The notes: generated by a model from the letters alone, not told the origin. Shown: positions 9,382 through 19,079, counted from the first letter of the stretch. The stretch is DNA of 64,000 nt from Pseudomonas wayambapalatensis (GCA_014268975.2 CP077096.1:367001-431000); one strand, 5' to 3'. Translations and numbers: made by a program.

Positions 9382-12300
9382 AAGGAAGCTTCAACCTGTC
9401 GGACTGGGCCCTGAAGCACCAGTCCTTCGTGTGGTACCTGATGTTCGTCGCCTTGCTGATGGGCGTGTTCTCCTACATGAACCTGGGCCGGGAAGAAGAC
9501 CCGTCCTTCACCATCAAGACCATGGTGATCCAGACCCGCTGGCCCGGTGCGACCCAGGACGAAACCCTGTACCAGGTGACCGACCGGATCGAGAAGAAGC
9601 TCGAGGAACTGGACTCGCTCGACTACGTCAAGAGCTACACCCGGCCCGGCGAGTCGACGGTTTTCGTCTACCTGCGCGATACCACCAAGGCCGAGGATAT
9701 CCCGCAGATCTGGTACCAGGTGCGCAAGAAGATCCAGGACATCCGCGGTGAATTCCCCCAGGGCCTGCAAGGGCCGGGTTTCAACGACGAGTTCGGTGAT
9801 GTGTTCGGCTCGATCTACGCCTTCACCACCGATGGCCTGGACCTGCGCCAGTTGCGCGATTACGTCGAGCAGGTGCGCGCCGAAGTGCGCGAGGTGCCGA
9901 ATATCGGCAAGGTCGAAACCATCGGCGTGCAGGATGAAGTGCTGTACCTGAACTTCTCCACCCGCAAGCTGGCGGCACTGGGCATCGACCAGCGCCAGGT
10001 GATGCAGGCGCTGCAATCGCAGAATGCGGTGACTCCGGCCGGGGTGATCGAAGCCGGGCCAGAGCGCATCTCGGTGCGCACCACCGGCCAGTTCGCCTCG
10101 GAGAAGGACCTGCAGGTGGTCAACCTGAGAATCAACGATCGCTTCTTCCGCCTGGCCGACATCGCCGATATCGAGCGCGGTTTCCAGGATCCGCCCGCCC
10201 CCATGTTCCGCTACAACGGCCAGTCGGCCATCGGCCTGGCGATCGGCATGAAGAAGGGTGGCAACATCCAGGAGTTCGGCAAGGCACTGCGCGACAAGAT
10301 GGACAGCATCACCGTTGAGCTACCGGTGGGTGTGGGCGTGCATACCGTGTCGAACCAGGCCGTGGTGGTCGAGGACGCCGTGGGCGGCTTCACCAGTGCG
10401 CTGTTCGAGGCGGTGATCATCGTGCTGGTGGTCAGTTTCATCAGCCTGGGCATACGCGCAGGCCTGGTGGTGGCCTGTTCGATCCCGCTGGTGCTGGCGA
10501 TGGTTTTCGTGTTCATGGAGTACAGCGGCATCACCATGCAGCGCATCTCGCTGGGTGCATTGATCATCGCCCTGGGCTTGCTGGTCGACGATGCAATGAT
10601 CACCGTAGAGATGATGGTCACGCGCCTGGAGATGGGCGAGAGCAAGAACGACGCGGCGACCTATGCCTATACCTCGACGGCATTCCCGATGCTCACCGGC
10701 ACCTTGGTCACCGTTGCCGGCTTCGTGCCCATCGGCCTGAACGCCAGCTCTGCGGGCGAATACACCTTCACCCTGTTCGCGGTGATCGCGGTGGCGCTGC
10801 TGGTGTCGTGGGTGGTGGCGGTGTTCTTCGCGCCGGTGCTGGGCGTGCATATCCTCAGCAGCAAGGTCAAACCCCATGATGGGGAACCCGGCCGCATCGG
10901 CCGCGCCTTCGAAAGCGGCTTGCTGTGGTGCATGCGCAACCGCTGGCTGACCATCGTTGGCACCGTGGTGCTGTTCGCCCTGGCGGTGTTGAGCATGCGG
11001 TTCGTGCAGAACCAGTTCTTCCCGTCTTCGGATCGCCCGGAGATCCTGCTGGAACTGAACCTGCCGCAGAACGCGTCGATCCAGGAAACCCGCCGTGCGG
11101 TTGATCGCCTGGAAGCCACCCTCAAGGACGATCCGGACATCGACCACTGGAGCACCTATATCGGCCAGGGCGCGGTGCGTTTCTACCTACCGCTCGACCA
11201 GCAGCTGCAGAACCCGTACTACGCGCAACTGGTCATCGTCAGCAAGGGGCTGGAGCAGCGCAACACGTTGATTCCCAAGCTGCAGGAGCGGCTGCGCAAT
11301 GATTTCGTCGGCATCGGCACCAATGTGCAATCGCTGGAGATGGGCCCGCCAGTGGGGCGTCCGATCCAGTACCGGGTCAGCGGCAAGGATATCGACCAGG
11401 TGCGCAAGCACGCCATCGACCTTGCGACCTTGCTCGACCAGAACCCCAACATTGGCGAGATGATGTACGACTGGAACGAGCCCGGCAAAGTACTGCGGGT
11501 CGAGATCGCCCAGGACAAGGCGCGCCAACTGGGCCTGTCGTCCGAAGACGTCGCCAACGTGATGAACAGCATCGTCACCGGTGCACCGGTGACCCAGGTC
11601 AACGACCAGATCTACCTGGTGGACGTGGTCGCGCGCGCCAAGGACAGTGAGCGCGGCTCGCCCGATACCCTGCAGAACCTGCAGATCGTCAGCCCCAGCG
11701 GCACCTCGATCCCCTTGCTGTCGTTCGCCACGGTGCGCTACGAGCTCGAACAGCCATTGGTTTGGCGGCGTGACCGCAAGCCGACGATCACCATAAAGGC
11801 ATCGGTCAACGGCGAGATCCAGCCCACCGACCTGGTGGCCCAGCTCAAGCCGAAGATCGAAGAGTTCGCCGCTTCGCTGCCGGCCGGTTACGAAGTAGCC
11901 ACCGGCGGCACCGTGGAGGAGAGCGGCAAGGCGCAGGGGCCGATTGCTCAGGTGATTCCGCTGATGCTGTTCCTGATGGCGACCTTCCTGATGATCCAGT
12001 TGCACAGCGTGCAGAAGCTGTTCCTGGTGGTCAGCGTCGCGCCGCTGGGGCTGATCGGCGTGGTGCTGGCGCTGGTGCCGACGGGAACGCCCATGGGCTT
12101 TGTTGCGATCCTCGGGATTCTTGCGCTGGTCGGCATCATCATCCGCAACTCGGTGATCCTGGTGACCCAGATCGACGAATTCGAGGCCCAGGGCTACTCA
12201 CCTTGGGACGCGGTGGTCGAGGCTACCAACCATCGGCGTCGGCCGATCCTGCTCACGGCCGCAGCGGCCAGCCTGGGGATGATCCCCATCGCCCGCGAGG

Positions 12301-12428
12301 TGTTCTGGGGCCCGATGGCCTACGCCATGATCGGCGGGATCGTCAGCGCAACGCTGCTGACCTTGCTGTTCCTGCCGGCGCTGTACGTGGCCTGGTACAA
12401 GATCCGCGAGCCGCAGGCGCATAACTGA
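9378..12428 (+). CDS. RND family efflux transporter permease (AcrB/TriC-like)
   Basis: 1016-residue inner-membrane proton-driven efflux pump. Twelve helices are expected: the first near residues 12-30, a cluster at about 335-480 and another at about 860-1005, with two large periplasmic loops between. The proton-relay acidic pair sits in GLLVDDAMITVEMM (Asp404-Asp405). Other RND signatures are FPMLTGTLVTVAGFVPIG and RRRPILLTAAAASLGMIPIA. Last gene of a three-gene operon with two adaptors. No outer-membrane channel gene is adjacent, so a channel coded elsewhere (TolC/OpmH-like) must be borrowed. An inverted REP pair follows the stop by 13 bases. Confidence 0.93.
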   Translation: MKGSFNLSDWALKHQSFVWYLMFVALLMGVFSYMNLGREEDPSFTIKTMVIQTRWPGATQDETLYQVTDRIEKKLEELDSLDYVKSYTRPGESTVFVYLRDTTKAEDIPQIWYQVRKKIQDIRGEFPQGLQGPGFNDEFGDVFGSIYAFTTDGLDLRQLRDYVEQVRAEVREVPNIGKVETIGVQDEVLYLNFSTRKLAALGIDQRQVMQALQSQNAVTPAGVIEAGPERISVRTTGQFASEKDLQVVNLRINDRFFRLADIADIERGFQDPPAPMFRYNGQSAIGLAIGMKKGGNIQEFGKALRDKMDSITVELPVGVGVHTVSNQAVVVEDAVGGFTSALFEAVIIVLVVSFISLGIRAGLVVACSIPLVLAMVFVFMEYSGITMQRISLGALIIALGLLVDDAMITVEMMVTRLEMGESKNDAATYAYTSTAFPMLTGTLVTVAGFVPIGLNASSAGEYTFTLFAVIAVALLVSWVVAVFFAPVLGVHILSSKVKPHDGEPGRIGRAFESGLLWCMRNRWLTIVGTVVLFALAVLSMRFVQNQFFPSSDRPEILLELNLPQNASIQETRRAVDRLEATLKDDPDIDHWSTYIGQGAVRFYLPLDQQLQNPYYAQLVIVSKGLEQRNTLIPKLQERLRNDFVGIGTNVQSLEMGPPVGRPIQYRVSGKDIDQVRKHAIDLATLLDQNPNIGEMMYDWNEPGKVLRVEIAQDKARQLGLSSEDVANVMNSIVTGAPVTQVNDQIYLVDVVARAKDSERGSPDTLQNLQIVSPSGTSIPLLSFATVRYELEQPLVWRRDRKPTITIKASVNGEIQPTDLVAQLKPKIEEFAASLPAGYEVATGGTVEESGKAQGPIAQVIPLMLFLMATFLMIQLHSVQKLFLVVSVAPLGLIGVVLALVPTGTPMGFVAILGILALVGIIIRNSVILVTQIDEFEAQGYSPWDAVVEATNHRRRPILLTAAAASLGMIPIAREVFWGPMAYAMIGGIVSATLLTLLFLPALYVAWYKIREPQAHN

Positions 12429-12441
12429 AGCTTCAACTTCC

Positions 12442-12513
12442 TGTAGGAGCGGGCTTGCCCGCGAATGCAACAGTGGCCGCACCACAGCATTCGCGGGCAA
12501 GCCCGCTCCCACA
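12442..12513. repeat. Inverted REP pair after the RND operon
   Basis: Forward copy at 12442-12465 and reverse copy at 12490-12513. It sits between the RND stop and the oscA promoter region and can fold into one long cruciform, probably serving as a transcript end. Confidence 0.9.
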
Positions 12514-12552
12514 GTCACCCGCTTACCTGCTCAGCAATTCAGTTATATAAAC

Positions 12553-12577
12553 ATTCTTAAACAGTATTTTTAAGAAT
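12553..12577. promoter_or_regulatory. AT-rich palindrome upstream of oscA-sbp-cysTWA
   Basis: Arms ATTCTTAAA (12553-12561) and TTTAAGAAT (12569-12577) are exact inverted repeats with a 7-base centre, about 80 bases before the oscA start, in an AT-rich island within otherwise GC-rich DNA. A LysR-family sulfur regulator (CysB) is the natural candidate to bind here. That is inference; no matrix was run. Confidence 0.5.
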
Positions 12578-12659
12578 ATCCCGCCCTCACTAAGATTGCC
12601 CTCAAGCCAGGCGCAATCCCCTTCTTCTGCCCGGCACCCTTACTCAATGGAGAACGAGC

Positions 12660-12842
12660 ATGAGTGCATCTCTGCGTAGCATCGACGGTCAGGACGAAGC
12701 CACCATTCTGCGTGAAATCCAGAGCGCGCTGCGCGACCTGCGCTTCGGTGCAGTGGAGATCACCGTGCACAACGCTCAGGTCGTGCAGATCGAGCGCAAG
12801 GAGAAATTCCGCCTGCAGCAGCCCGGCAACAAGTCCGGCTGA
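12660..12842 (+). CDS. oscA: OscA-type small protein (YezD/DUF2292 family)
   Basis: 60-residue soluble protein. The central segment [22 protein letters not shown] is the DUF2292 core. It matches in size, motif and position the OscA protein described next to sbp in Pseudomonas corrugata, where it is needed for use of organosulfur compounds and for chromate tolerance under sulfur limitation. Molecular role is unknown; no catalytic motif is visible. It has a GGAG ribosome site (caatggagaacgagc) and lies 44 bases before sbp, so it probably shares that transcript and is under sulfur-starvation control. Confidence 0.85.
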   Translation: MSASLRSIDGQDEATILREIQSALRDLRFGAVEITVHNAQVVQIERKEKFRLQQPGNKSG

Positions 12843-12886
12843 TCCGACACATCCAACTAGAAAAAATGCCAATCGGGAGCTTCACC

Positions 12887-13894
12887 ATGTCCATCCGCCG
12901 TTATGCGCTCGCCGCTCTGGCCAGTGCCGTTTTTGCCGGTTCCGCCATCGCCAAGGATTACGAACTGCTCAACGTGTCCTATGACCCGACCCGTGAGCTG
13001 TACCAGCAGTACAACGCCGAATTCATCAAGCACTGGCAGCAGGCGCACCCGGACGACAAGGTGAAGATCCAGCAATCCCACGGTGGCTCGGGCAAGCAGG
13101 GCCGCGCGGTGATCGACGGCCTGCGCGCCGACGTGGTGACCCTGGCCCTGGCTGGCGACATCGACGAGATCGCCAAGCTCGGCAAGACCCTGCCGGACAA
13201 CTGGCAGACCCGTCTGCCGGACGCCAGCACCCCCTACACCTCGACCATCGTGTTCCTGGTGCGCAAGGGCAACCCGAAAGGCATCAAGGACTGGGGTGAC
13301 CTGGTCAAGAAAGACGTCTCGGTCATCACCCCCAACCCGAAAACCTCCGGCGGCGCCCGCTGGAACTTCCTCGCCGCCTGGGCCTATGGCCTGAAATCCG
13401 GTGGCAGCGAAGCCAAGGCCAAAGAGTACGTGCAGGAGCTGTTCAAGCACGTACCGGTGCTGGACACCGGCGCTCGCGGCTCGACCATCACCTTCGTCAA
13501 CAACGGCCAGGGCGACGTCCTGCTGGCCTGGGAAAACGAAGCCTTCCTGGCGCTGAAGGAAGACGGCGGCAGCGACAAGTTCGAGATCGTCGTGCCTTCG
13601 CTGTCGATCCTCGCCGAGCCGCCAGTGGCGGTGGTCGACAAGAACGCCGAGAAGAAGGGCAACACCGAGATCGCCACCGAATACCTGAAATACCTGTACA
13701 GCCCTGCTGGCCAGAAGATCGCTGCAGAAAACTTCTACCGTCCGCGTGACGAGAAAGTCGCCGCCGAATTCGCCAAGCAGTTCCCGAAACTTGACCTGGT
13801 GACTATCGACAAGGACTTCGGTGGCTGGAAAACTGCGCAGCCGAAGTTCTTCAACGACGGCGGTGTGTTCGACCAGATCTACCAGGCGCAGTAG
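12887..13894 (+). CDS. sbp: Periplasmic sulfate-binding protein
   Basis: 335-residue binding protein that delivers sulfate (possibly thiosulfate) to CysTWA. The signal peptide ends SAIAKD (about residue 22). Family blocks are [34 protein letters not shown] and [19 protein letters not shown], which hold the oxyanion-binding loops. I choose ATG 12887, with GGGAG 7 bases upstream, over 12866. A strong hairpin without a T tract lies between it and cysT. Sulfate- and thiosulfate-binding members (Sbp, CysP) cannot be told apart with certainty by eye. Confidence 0.94.
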   Translation: MSIRRYALAALASAVFAGSAIAKDYELLNVSYDPTRELYQQYNAEFIKHWQQAHPDDKVKIQQSHGGSGKQGRAVIDGLRADVVTLALAGDIDEIAKLGKTLPDNWQTRLPDASTPYTSTIVFLVRKGNPKGIKDWGDLVKKDVSVITPNPKTSGGARWNFLAAWAYGLKSGGSEAKAKEYVQELFKHVPVLDTGARGSTITFVNNGQGDVLLAWENEAFLALKEDGGSDKFEIVVPSLSILAEPPVAVVDKNAEKKGNTEIATEYLKYLYSPAGQKIAAENFYRPRDEKVAAEFAKQFPKLDLVTIDKDFGGWKTAQPKFFNDGGVFDQIYQAQ

Positions 13895-13950
13895 AGGCCA
13901 AGGAAAAAGCGGGGCCGCAAAGCAGCCCCAGGATTTCAGAAGTTTGCACC

Positions 13951-13972
13951 GGCCCGGAATCTGTTCCGGGCC
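13951..13972 (+). other. GC-rich intergenic hairpin after sbp
   Basis: Perfect 9-bp stem GGCCCGGAA (13951-13959) and TTCCGGGCC (13964-13972) with a 4-base loop; no T tract. It lies 57 bases after the sbp stop and 25 before the cysT start, at the binding-protein/permease junction as in the spu operon. Confidence 0.65.
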
Positions 13973-13996
13973 AAGTGCGTTCAACCAGGGATATTT

Positions 13997-14815
13997 ATGT
14001 CACGTCGCATCTCCCCCGTCATACCCGGCTTCGGGCTGACGCTGGGCTACACCTTGGTGTATCTCAGCCTGATCGTGCTGATACCGCTGGCGGCCATGTT
14101 CATTCATGCCTCGCAGCTGACCTGGGAGCAGTTCTGGAACATCATCAGTGCACCGCGGGTCATCGCGGCGCTCAAGCTGAGTTTCGGTACCGCCCTGTTC
14201 GCCGCCATCATCAATGGCGTGATCGGCACCCTGCTGGCCTGGGTCCTGGTGCGTTACACCTTCCCCGGGCGCAAGATCATCGATGCGATGATCGACCTGC
14301 CGTTCGCCCTGCCCACCGCCGTCGCCGGTATCGCCCTGACTGCCCTGTACGCGCCTGCGGGCTGGGTCGGCCAGTTCGCCACCGACCTGGGCTTCAAGAT
14401 CGCCTACACCCCGCTGGGCATCACCCTGGCCCTGACTTTCGTCACGCTGCCATTCGTGGTGCGCACGGTGCAGCCAGTGCTGGCGGACATCCCGCGTGAG
14501 GTCGAGGAGGCCGCCGCCTGCCTGGGCGCCAAGCCGTTGCAGGTGTTCCGCCATGTGCTGGCGCCGGCACTGCTGCCGGCCTGGCTAACCGGCTTCGCCC
14601 TGGCATTCGCCCGGGGTGTTGGCGAGTACGGTTCGGTGATCTTCATCGCCGGCAACATGCCAATGAAGACCGAGATCCTGCCGCTGCTGATCATGGTCAA
14701 GCTCGACCAGTACGACTACACCGGCGCCACCGCCATCGGCGTGCTGATGCTGGTGGTTTCCTTCATTCTGCTGCTGCTGATCAACCTGCTTCAGCGGCGC
14801 ATCGAAACCCCTTGA
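13997..14815 (+). CDS. cysT: Sulfate/thiosulfate ABC transporter permease CysT (CysU)
   Basis: 272-residue inner-membrane permease forming the sulfate channel with CysW. Six to seven helices are predicted, first [22 protein letters not shown]; the EAA loop is [36 protein letters not shown] and [16 protein letters not shown] are typical CysT blocks. The ribosome site is AGGGAT. Followed 13 bases later by cysW in the same operon. Confidence 0.94.
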   Translation: MSRRISPVIPGFGLTLGYTLVYLSLIVLIPLAAMFIHASQLTWEQFWNIISAPRVIAALKLSFGTALFAAIINGVIGTLLAWVLVRYTFPGRKIIDAMIDLPFALPTAVAGIALTALYAPAGWVGQFATDLGFKIAYTPLGITLALTFVTLPFVVRTVQPVLADIPREVEEAAACLGAKPLQVFRHVLAPALLPAWLTGFALAFARGVGEYGSVIFIAGNMPMKTEILPLLIMVKLDQYDYTGATAIGVLMLVVSFILLLLINLLQRRIETP

Positions 14816-14828
14816 AGGAGGCCCGGTC

Positions 14829-15701
14829 ATGTCTTCGTCATCCATAACTGCAAGCTCCGCCGCCAATGCCGCTCGCCGCGGCAGCGCCACCTCGCGCCGC
14901 GTACTTATCGGCCTTGGCTGGCTGGTGTTCGCGCTGTTCCTGCTGCTGCCGCTGGTGATCGTGGTGTCCCAGGCGCTGAAGAATGGCTTCGGCACCTTCT
15001 TCGAGGCGATCTTCGAGCCTGACGCGCTTTCGGCGCTCAAGTTGACCCTGCTCGCGGTGGTCATCTCGGTGCCGCTGAACCTGGTGTTCGGCGTCAGCGC
15101 TGCCTGGTGCGTGAGCAAGTACAGCTTCCGTGGCAAGAGCGTGCTGGTCACCCTGATCGACCTGCCGTTCTCGGTCTCGCCGGTGATTGCCGGTTTGGTC
15201 TACGTGCTGATGTTCGGCGCCCAGGGCCTGCTCGGCCCCTGGCTGCAGGACCACGATATCCAGATCGTCTTCGCCCTGCCGGGCATCGTGCTGGCGACCA
15301 TTTTCGTCACCGTGCCCTTCGTCGCCCGTGAGCTGATCCCGCTGATGCAGGAGCAGGGCACGCAAGAGGAAGAGGCCGCGCGCCTGCTGGGCGCCAACGG
15401 CTGGCAGATGTTCTGGCATGTCACCCTGCCGAACATCAAGTGGGGCCTGATCTACGGCGTGGTGCTGTGTACCGCGCGGGCCATGGGCGAGTTCGGTGCG
15501 GTGTCGGTGGTCTCCGGCCATATCCGCGGCGTCACCAACACCTTGCCGCTGCATGTGGAGATCCTCTACAACGAGTACAACCATGTCGCGGCCTTCAGCG
15601 TGGCCAGCCTGTTGCTGATCCTGGCGCTCTTCATCCTGCTGCTCAAGCAGTGGAGCGAGAACCGTATTAACCGCCTGCGCCACAGCGCAGCGGAGGAATG
15701 A
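14829..15701 (+). CDS. cysW: Sulfate/thiosulfate ABC transporter permease CysW
   Basis: 290-residue inner-membrane permease, partner of CysT. After a Ser/Ala-rich cytoplasmic N-terminus the first helix is [20 protein letters not shown]. Family blocks are [17 protein letters not shown], the EAA loop [22 protein letters not shown] and [20 protein letters not shown] strong AAGGAGG site precedes the ATG. cysA starts 3 bases after the stop. Confidence 0.95.
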   Translation: MSSSSITASSAANAARRGSATSRRVLIGLGWLVFALFLLLPLVIVVSQALKNGFGTFFEAIFEPDALSALKLTLLAVVISVPLNLVFGVSAAWCVSKYSFRGKSVLVTLIDLPFSVSPVIAGLVYVLMFGAQGLLGPWLQDHDIQIVFALPGIVLATIFVTVPFVARELIPLMQEQGTQEEEAARLLGANGWQMFWHVTLPNIKWGLIYGVVLCTARAMGEFGAVSVVSGHIRGVTNTLPLHVEILYNEYNHVAAFSVASLLLILALFILLLKQWSENRINRLRHSAAEE

Positions 15702-15704
15702 GTC

Positions 15705-16694
15705 ATGTCGATCGAAGTTCGTAACGTCAGCAAGCGCTTCAACAGTTTCCAGGCCCTGAACAACATCAACCTGGATATCCACAGCGGTGAGCTGGTCGCG
15801 CTGCTCGGCCCCTCCGGCTGCGGCAAGACCACCCTGCTGCGCATCATCGCCGGCCTCGAGACGCCGGATGACGGCAGCATCGTGTTCCACGGCGAGGATG
15901 TCTCGGGCCACGATGTGCGTGATCGCAACGTCGGGTTCGTGTTCCAGCACTATGCGCTGTTCCGCCACATGAGCGTGTTCGACAACGTCGCCTTCGGCTT
16001 GCGCATGAAGCCCAAGGGCGAACGCCCGAGCGAGAGCAAGATCGCCGAGAAGGTCCATGAGCTGCTGAACATGGTTCAGCTCGACTGGCTCGCCGACCGC
16101 TATCCCGAGCAGTTGTCGGGGGGCCAGCGCCAGCGTATCGCCCTGGCCCGTGCCCTGGCGGTGGAGCCGAAGGTGCTGCTGCTCGACGAGCCGTTCGGTG
16201 CCCTCGATGCCAAGGTGCGCAAGGAGCTGCGCCGCTGGCTGGCGCGGTTGCACGAGGATATCAACCTGACCTCGGTGTTCGTCACCCACGATCAGGAAGA
16301 GGCGATGGAAGTGGCCGACCGCATCGTGGTGATGAACAAGGGCGTGATCGAACAGATCGGCTCGCCGGGCGAGGTGTACGAGAAACCGGCCAACGACTTC
16401 GTCTACCACTTCCTCGGCGACTCCAACCGCCTGGCCTTGAGCGAGGGCAACCATGTGCTGTTCCGCCCTCACGAGGTGTCGCTGTCGCGCCATGAGACCG
16501 AGGGCCATCACGCTGCCGAAGTCCGCGACATTCGTCCGCTGGGCGCGACCACCCGGGTGACCCTGAAGGTCGAGGGGCAGAGCGAGCTGATCGAGGCTGA
16601 AGTGGTCAAGGACCATGACAGCCTGACCGGCCTTGCGCGCGGCGAGACCCTGTTCTTCCGGCCGAAGGTCTGGCAGAAGGTCGCCGATATCTGA
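15705..16694 (+). CDS. cysA: Sulfate/thiosulfate ABC transporter ATP-binding protein CysA
   Basis: 329-residue ATPase energising the CysTW channel. Motifs: Walker [10 protein letters not shown], signature [11 protein letters not shown], Walker [13 protein letters not shown], switch [13 protein letters not shown]-terminal TOBE-like regulatory region follows from about residue 240. Last gene of the sbp-cysTWA operon; a clean intrinsic terminator starts 18 bases after the stop. Confidence 0.96.
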   Translation: MSIEVRNVSKRFNSFQALNNINLDIHSGELVALLGPSGCGKTTLLRIIAGLETPDDGSIVFHGEDVSGHDVRDRNVGFVFQHYALFRHMSVFDNVAFGLRMKPKGERPSESKIAEKVHELLNMVQLDWLADRYPEQLSGGQRQRIALARALAVEPKVLLLDEPFGALDAKVRKELRRWLARLHEDINLTSVFVTHDQEEAMEVADRIVVMNKGVIEQIGSPGEVYEKPANDFVYHFLGDSNRLALSEGNHVLFRPHEVSLSRHETEGHHAAEVRDIRPLGATTRVTLKVEGQSELIEAEVVKDHDSLTGLARGETLFFRPKVWQKVADI

Positions 16695-16711
16695 CGCTTG
16701 TGCAGATGTTG

Positions 16712-16742
16712 AAAAACCCGGGTTCGTAGCCCGGGTTTTTTT
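16712..16742 (+). terminator. Intrinsic terminator of the sbp-cysTWA operon
   Basis: Stem AAAAACCCGGG / CCCGGGTTTTT with loop TTCGTAG followed by a run of Ts. It can work on both strands. Confidence 0.9.
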
Positions 16743-17023
16743 ATGCCTGGACGAAGGGTGGGGTGGCGATGTGGCCCTTAGCCCGCCGTTTTCCATACCT
16801 TGCACGAATATTTTGCATGCCGACCGTGCATTACTTTCCGCCCTCACCGCTACAGCCCTTGCGCCACGCGGCTTTGCGGGAACCCTGAAAATCTTATATT
16901 CGATTTTTGTATAGCTTTAATTTTAAGCATTACTTTCAGAGATAAGCCTCTAAAACGGATGATTCAGCCACGAGGACCGGCCAAGGTCCGAAGACCTGCA
17001 TCACGTATCCAGGAGTCGATTCA
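16743..17023. promoter_or_regulatory. Intergenic region carrying the tonB promoter
   Basis: About 280 bases with no convincing gene. It turns AT-rich from about 16890, with a quasi-palindrome GCTTTAATTTTAAGC (near 16912-16926) some 100 bases before tonB. I looked for a Fur box and saw none, so control by iron is not supported by eye. Confidence 0.4.
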
Positions 17024-17824
17024 ATGGGTAATGTCCAGACGGCCGCGAGGGCCTACGACCAGCCATGGCGCCCGGCCCCGGGCGACCTGGTCGAGCTTGG
17101 ACGCACGCTTCGCCTGCCGCTGGCGCAGCTGCGCCTGCAACGCACGCCGGTCAGTGGTCTCAAGCGTCGCGACAAGCTGGCGCTGGGGTTGCTGGTGCTG
17201 GTGCTGCATGGCGCTGCGGCCTACTGGGTCAGCCAACGACCAACCCCCGAGCTGCCGGTGATTGCGCCAGAGATTCCGCCGATGACCATCGAGTTCGCCG
17301 CTCCGGCGCCGCCGGTCGTCGAGCCGCCACCGCCTGTGCCTGTGGTCGAGCCACCACCGCCACCACCACCGGTGGTCGATGAGCTGGCCGCCAAGCCTGC
17401 GCCGAAACCTGTGCCCAAACCAAAACCTGTGCCCAAGCCCTTACCCAAGCCGCAGCCCAAGCCGGTCGAGGCGCCGCCACCGGTGCCGACGCCCGCGCCT
17501 GCACCGCCTGCTCCGGCACCTGCACCACCAGCACCAGCACCGGTCACGCCCGCTTCGGCCAATGCCGCGTACCTGAAGAACCCGGCGCCGGAATATCCGC
17601 AACTGGCCCAGCGCCGTGGATGGGAAGGCACCGTGCTGTTGCGGGTCGAGGTACTGCCCAGCGGCAAGCCGGGGCAGATCCAGATCCAGAAGACCAGCGG
17701 CCGCGATGCCCTGGACGCCGCCGCGCTGGCTGCGGTTAAGCGCTGGAGCTTCGTGCCGGCCAAGCAGGGAGACGTGGCCCAGGTGGGCTGGGTCAGTGTC
17801 CCGATCGATTTCAAGCTTCGTTAA
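17024..17824 (+). CDS. tonB: TonB energy transducer
   Basis: 266-residue periplasm-spanning protein that couples the ExbB-ExbD motor to outer-membrane receptors. A cytoplasmic N-terminal segment of about 50 residues is followed by a single helix (KLALGLLVLVLHGAAAYWV, about residues 51-69). A long Pro-rich spacer of EPPPP and KPxPKP repeats spans about residues 100-180. The C-terminal TonB domain (NPAPEYPQLAQRRGWEG ... VSVPIDFKL) is complete. The long cytoplasmic segment before the helix is more than the few residues in E. coli TonB but is seen in Pseudomonas. It starts a tonB-exbB-exbD operon. Its position just after cysA suggests a receptor for sulfur compounds, which is inference. Confidence 0.93.
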   Translation: MGNVQTAARAYDQPWRPAPGDLVELGRTLRLPLAQLRLQRTPVSGLKRRDKLALGLLVLVLHGAAAYWVSQRPTPELPVIAPEIPPMTIEFAAPAPPVVEPPPPVPVVEPPPPPPPVVDELAAKPAPKPVPKPKPVPKPLPKPQPKPVEAPPPVPTPAPAPPAPAPAPPAPAPVTPASANAAYLKNPAPEYPQLAQRRGWEGTVLLRVEVLPSGKPGQIQIQKTSGRDALDAAALAAVKRWSFVPAKQGDVAQVGWVSVPIDFKLR

Positions 17825-17860
17825 CTCGCGCCATCGAACCGAACATAGGAAGACTTCATC

Positions 17861-18583
17861 ATGAGCCTGTTGGCATCCCCTCTCGAATCCGTTGAAAGCG
17901 CCGTCATCTGGCTGCTGGTTGGTTTTTCCGTGGTCACCTGGGCGTTGGCCCTGGTCAAGGTCGTGCAGTTCGTGCGGCTGAAGAACCAGGACAAGCGCTT
18001 CCATGCCCAGTTCTGGGCCGCTTCTAGCCTCGACTCGGCAGCCGGGATCAGCCATGAGCAGCCTGGCCCTGCGGCCCGCGTCGCCCAGGCCGGTTATGCC
18101 GCCATCGCCGTGGGCGAGCCGGGCCAGGCAGCCGACCTGAGCCATGCGATCAACCATCAGGATCGCCTCGAGCGCGCCTTGCGCCAGCAGATCGTGCGTG
18201 AGCGCCGTTCGCTGGAAACCGGCCTGGCGGTTGTCGCCAGTATTGGCAGCACCTCGCCGTTCATCGGTCTGTTCGGCACCGTGTGGGGCATCATGGAAGC
18301 GCTCAAGGGCATCAGCGCTGCCGGCTCCGCCAGCCTGGAAACCGTGGCCGGCCCGATCGGTGCGGCACTGGTCGCCACGGGCGTCGGTATCGCCGTCGCG
18401 GTCCCGGCGGTGCTGGTCTACAACTACTTCCTGCGCCGCCTCAAGCTGACCGCGGCCGACCTCGACGACTTCGCCCACGACTTCTACAGCCTGGCGCAGA
18501 AGAGTGCCTTCCGCGTCCTGGTTCACCCGACCCTGCAAAAAGCCCAGGCCGGTTTCGGCCAGCCGGTGAAGGAGGCTTCCTGA
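17861..18583 (+). CDS. exbB: Biopolymer transport protein ExbB (MotA/TolQ/ExbB proton channel)
   Basis: 240-residue inner-membrane subunit of the proton-driven motor that powers TonB. Three helices: VIWLLVGFSVVTWALALVKVV near the N-terminus, then two in the MotA/TolQ/ExbB block (IGSTSPFIGLFGTVWGIMEAL and GPIGAALVATGVGIAVAVPAVL). The length equals a minimal ExbB without a long N-terminal extension. It lies 36 bases after tonB and one base before exbD. Confidence 0.94.
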   Translation: MSLLASPLESVESAVIWLLVGFSVVTWALALVKVVQFVRLKNQDKRFHAQFWAASSLDSAAGISHEQPGPAARVAQAGYAAIAVGEPGQAADLSHAINHQDRLERALRQQIVRERRSLETGLAVVASIGSTSPFIGLFGTVWGIMEALKGISAAGSASLETVAGPIGAALVATGVGIAVAVPAVLVYNYFLRRLKLTAADLDDFAHDFYSLAQKSAFRVLVHPTLQKAQAGFGQPVKEAS

Positions 18584-18584
18584 C

Positions 18585-18986
18585 ATGGCGTTCTCGACCC
18601 AGGACAGCGACGAAGTCCTCAGTGAAATCAACGTCACACCGCTGGTGGACGTCATGCTGGTGCTGCTGGTGGTGTTCATCGTCACCGCGCCCTTGCTGAC
18701 CAACGCCATCCCGATCAACTTGCCCAAGACCGAAGCCGTGGCCCCAGTGGAGCAGAAAGACCCGCTGGTGGTGAGCATCGATGGCGGCGGCAAGCTGTTC
18801 ATCAACAAGGACGAGATCCAGCCGGACCTGCTGGAAACCAACCTCAAGGCGGCCAGGGAAAAGGATGCGGATGTGCGTGTACAGCTGCAGGCTGACGATG
18901 GCGTCAACTACGGCGAAGTGGCGCAGGCGATGGCTGCCATCGAACGTGCCGGGATCAGCAAGCTGGCGGTGATCACCGCGCGTTGA
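18585..18986 (+). CDS. exbD: Biopolymer transport protein ExbD
   Basis: 133-residue motor subunit with a single helix (VTPLVDVMLVLLVVFIVTAP) holding the essential membrane Asp, then a periplasmic domain. The conserved NVTPLVDVMLVLLV block is intact. It follows exbB by one base and is last in the operon; an intrinsic terminator begins 30 bases after the stop. Confidence 0.95.
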   Translation: MAFSTQDSDEVLSEINVTPLVDVMLVLLVVFIVTAPLLTNAIPINLPKTEAVAPVEQKDPLVVSIDGGGKLFINKDEIQPDLLETNLKAAREKDADVRVQLQADDGVNYGEVAQAMAAIERAGISKLAVITAR

Positions 18987-19016
18987 TCGGCAATACCCTC
19001 TTCAGGCAAGTGCTTC

Positions 19017-19053
19017 AGGGCCATTTCTCTTGGCAGGGGATGGCCCTTTTTTT
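19017..19053 (+). terminator. Intrinsic terminator of tonB-exbB-exbD
   Basis: AGGGCCAT (19017-19024) pairs with ATGGCCCT (19040-19047), followed by seven Ts. Confidence 0.85.
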
Positions 19054-19079
19054 ATGCCCGCCCCGGGGCGCACAAACCC

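Noticed and set aside
14838..16847. 669-codon open frame on the minus strand
   Set aside because: Mirror of cysW and cysA in high-GC DNA; the protein is His/Gln/Arg-rich without any domain.
16743..17023. Fur box before tonB
   Set aside because: No GATAATGATAATCATTATC-like sequence was found by eye.
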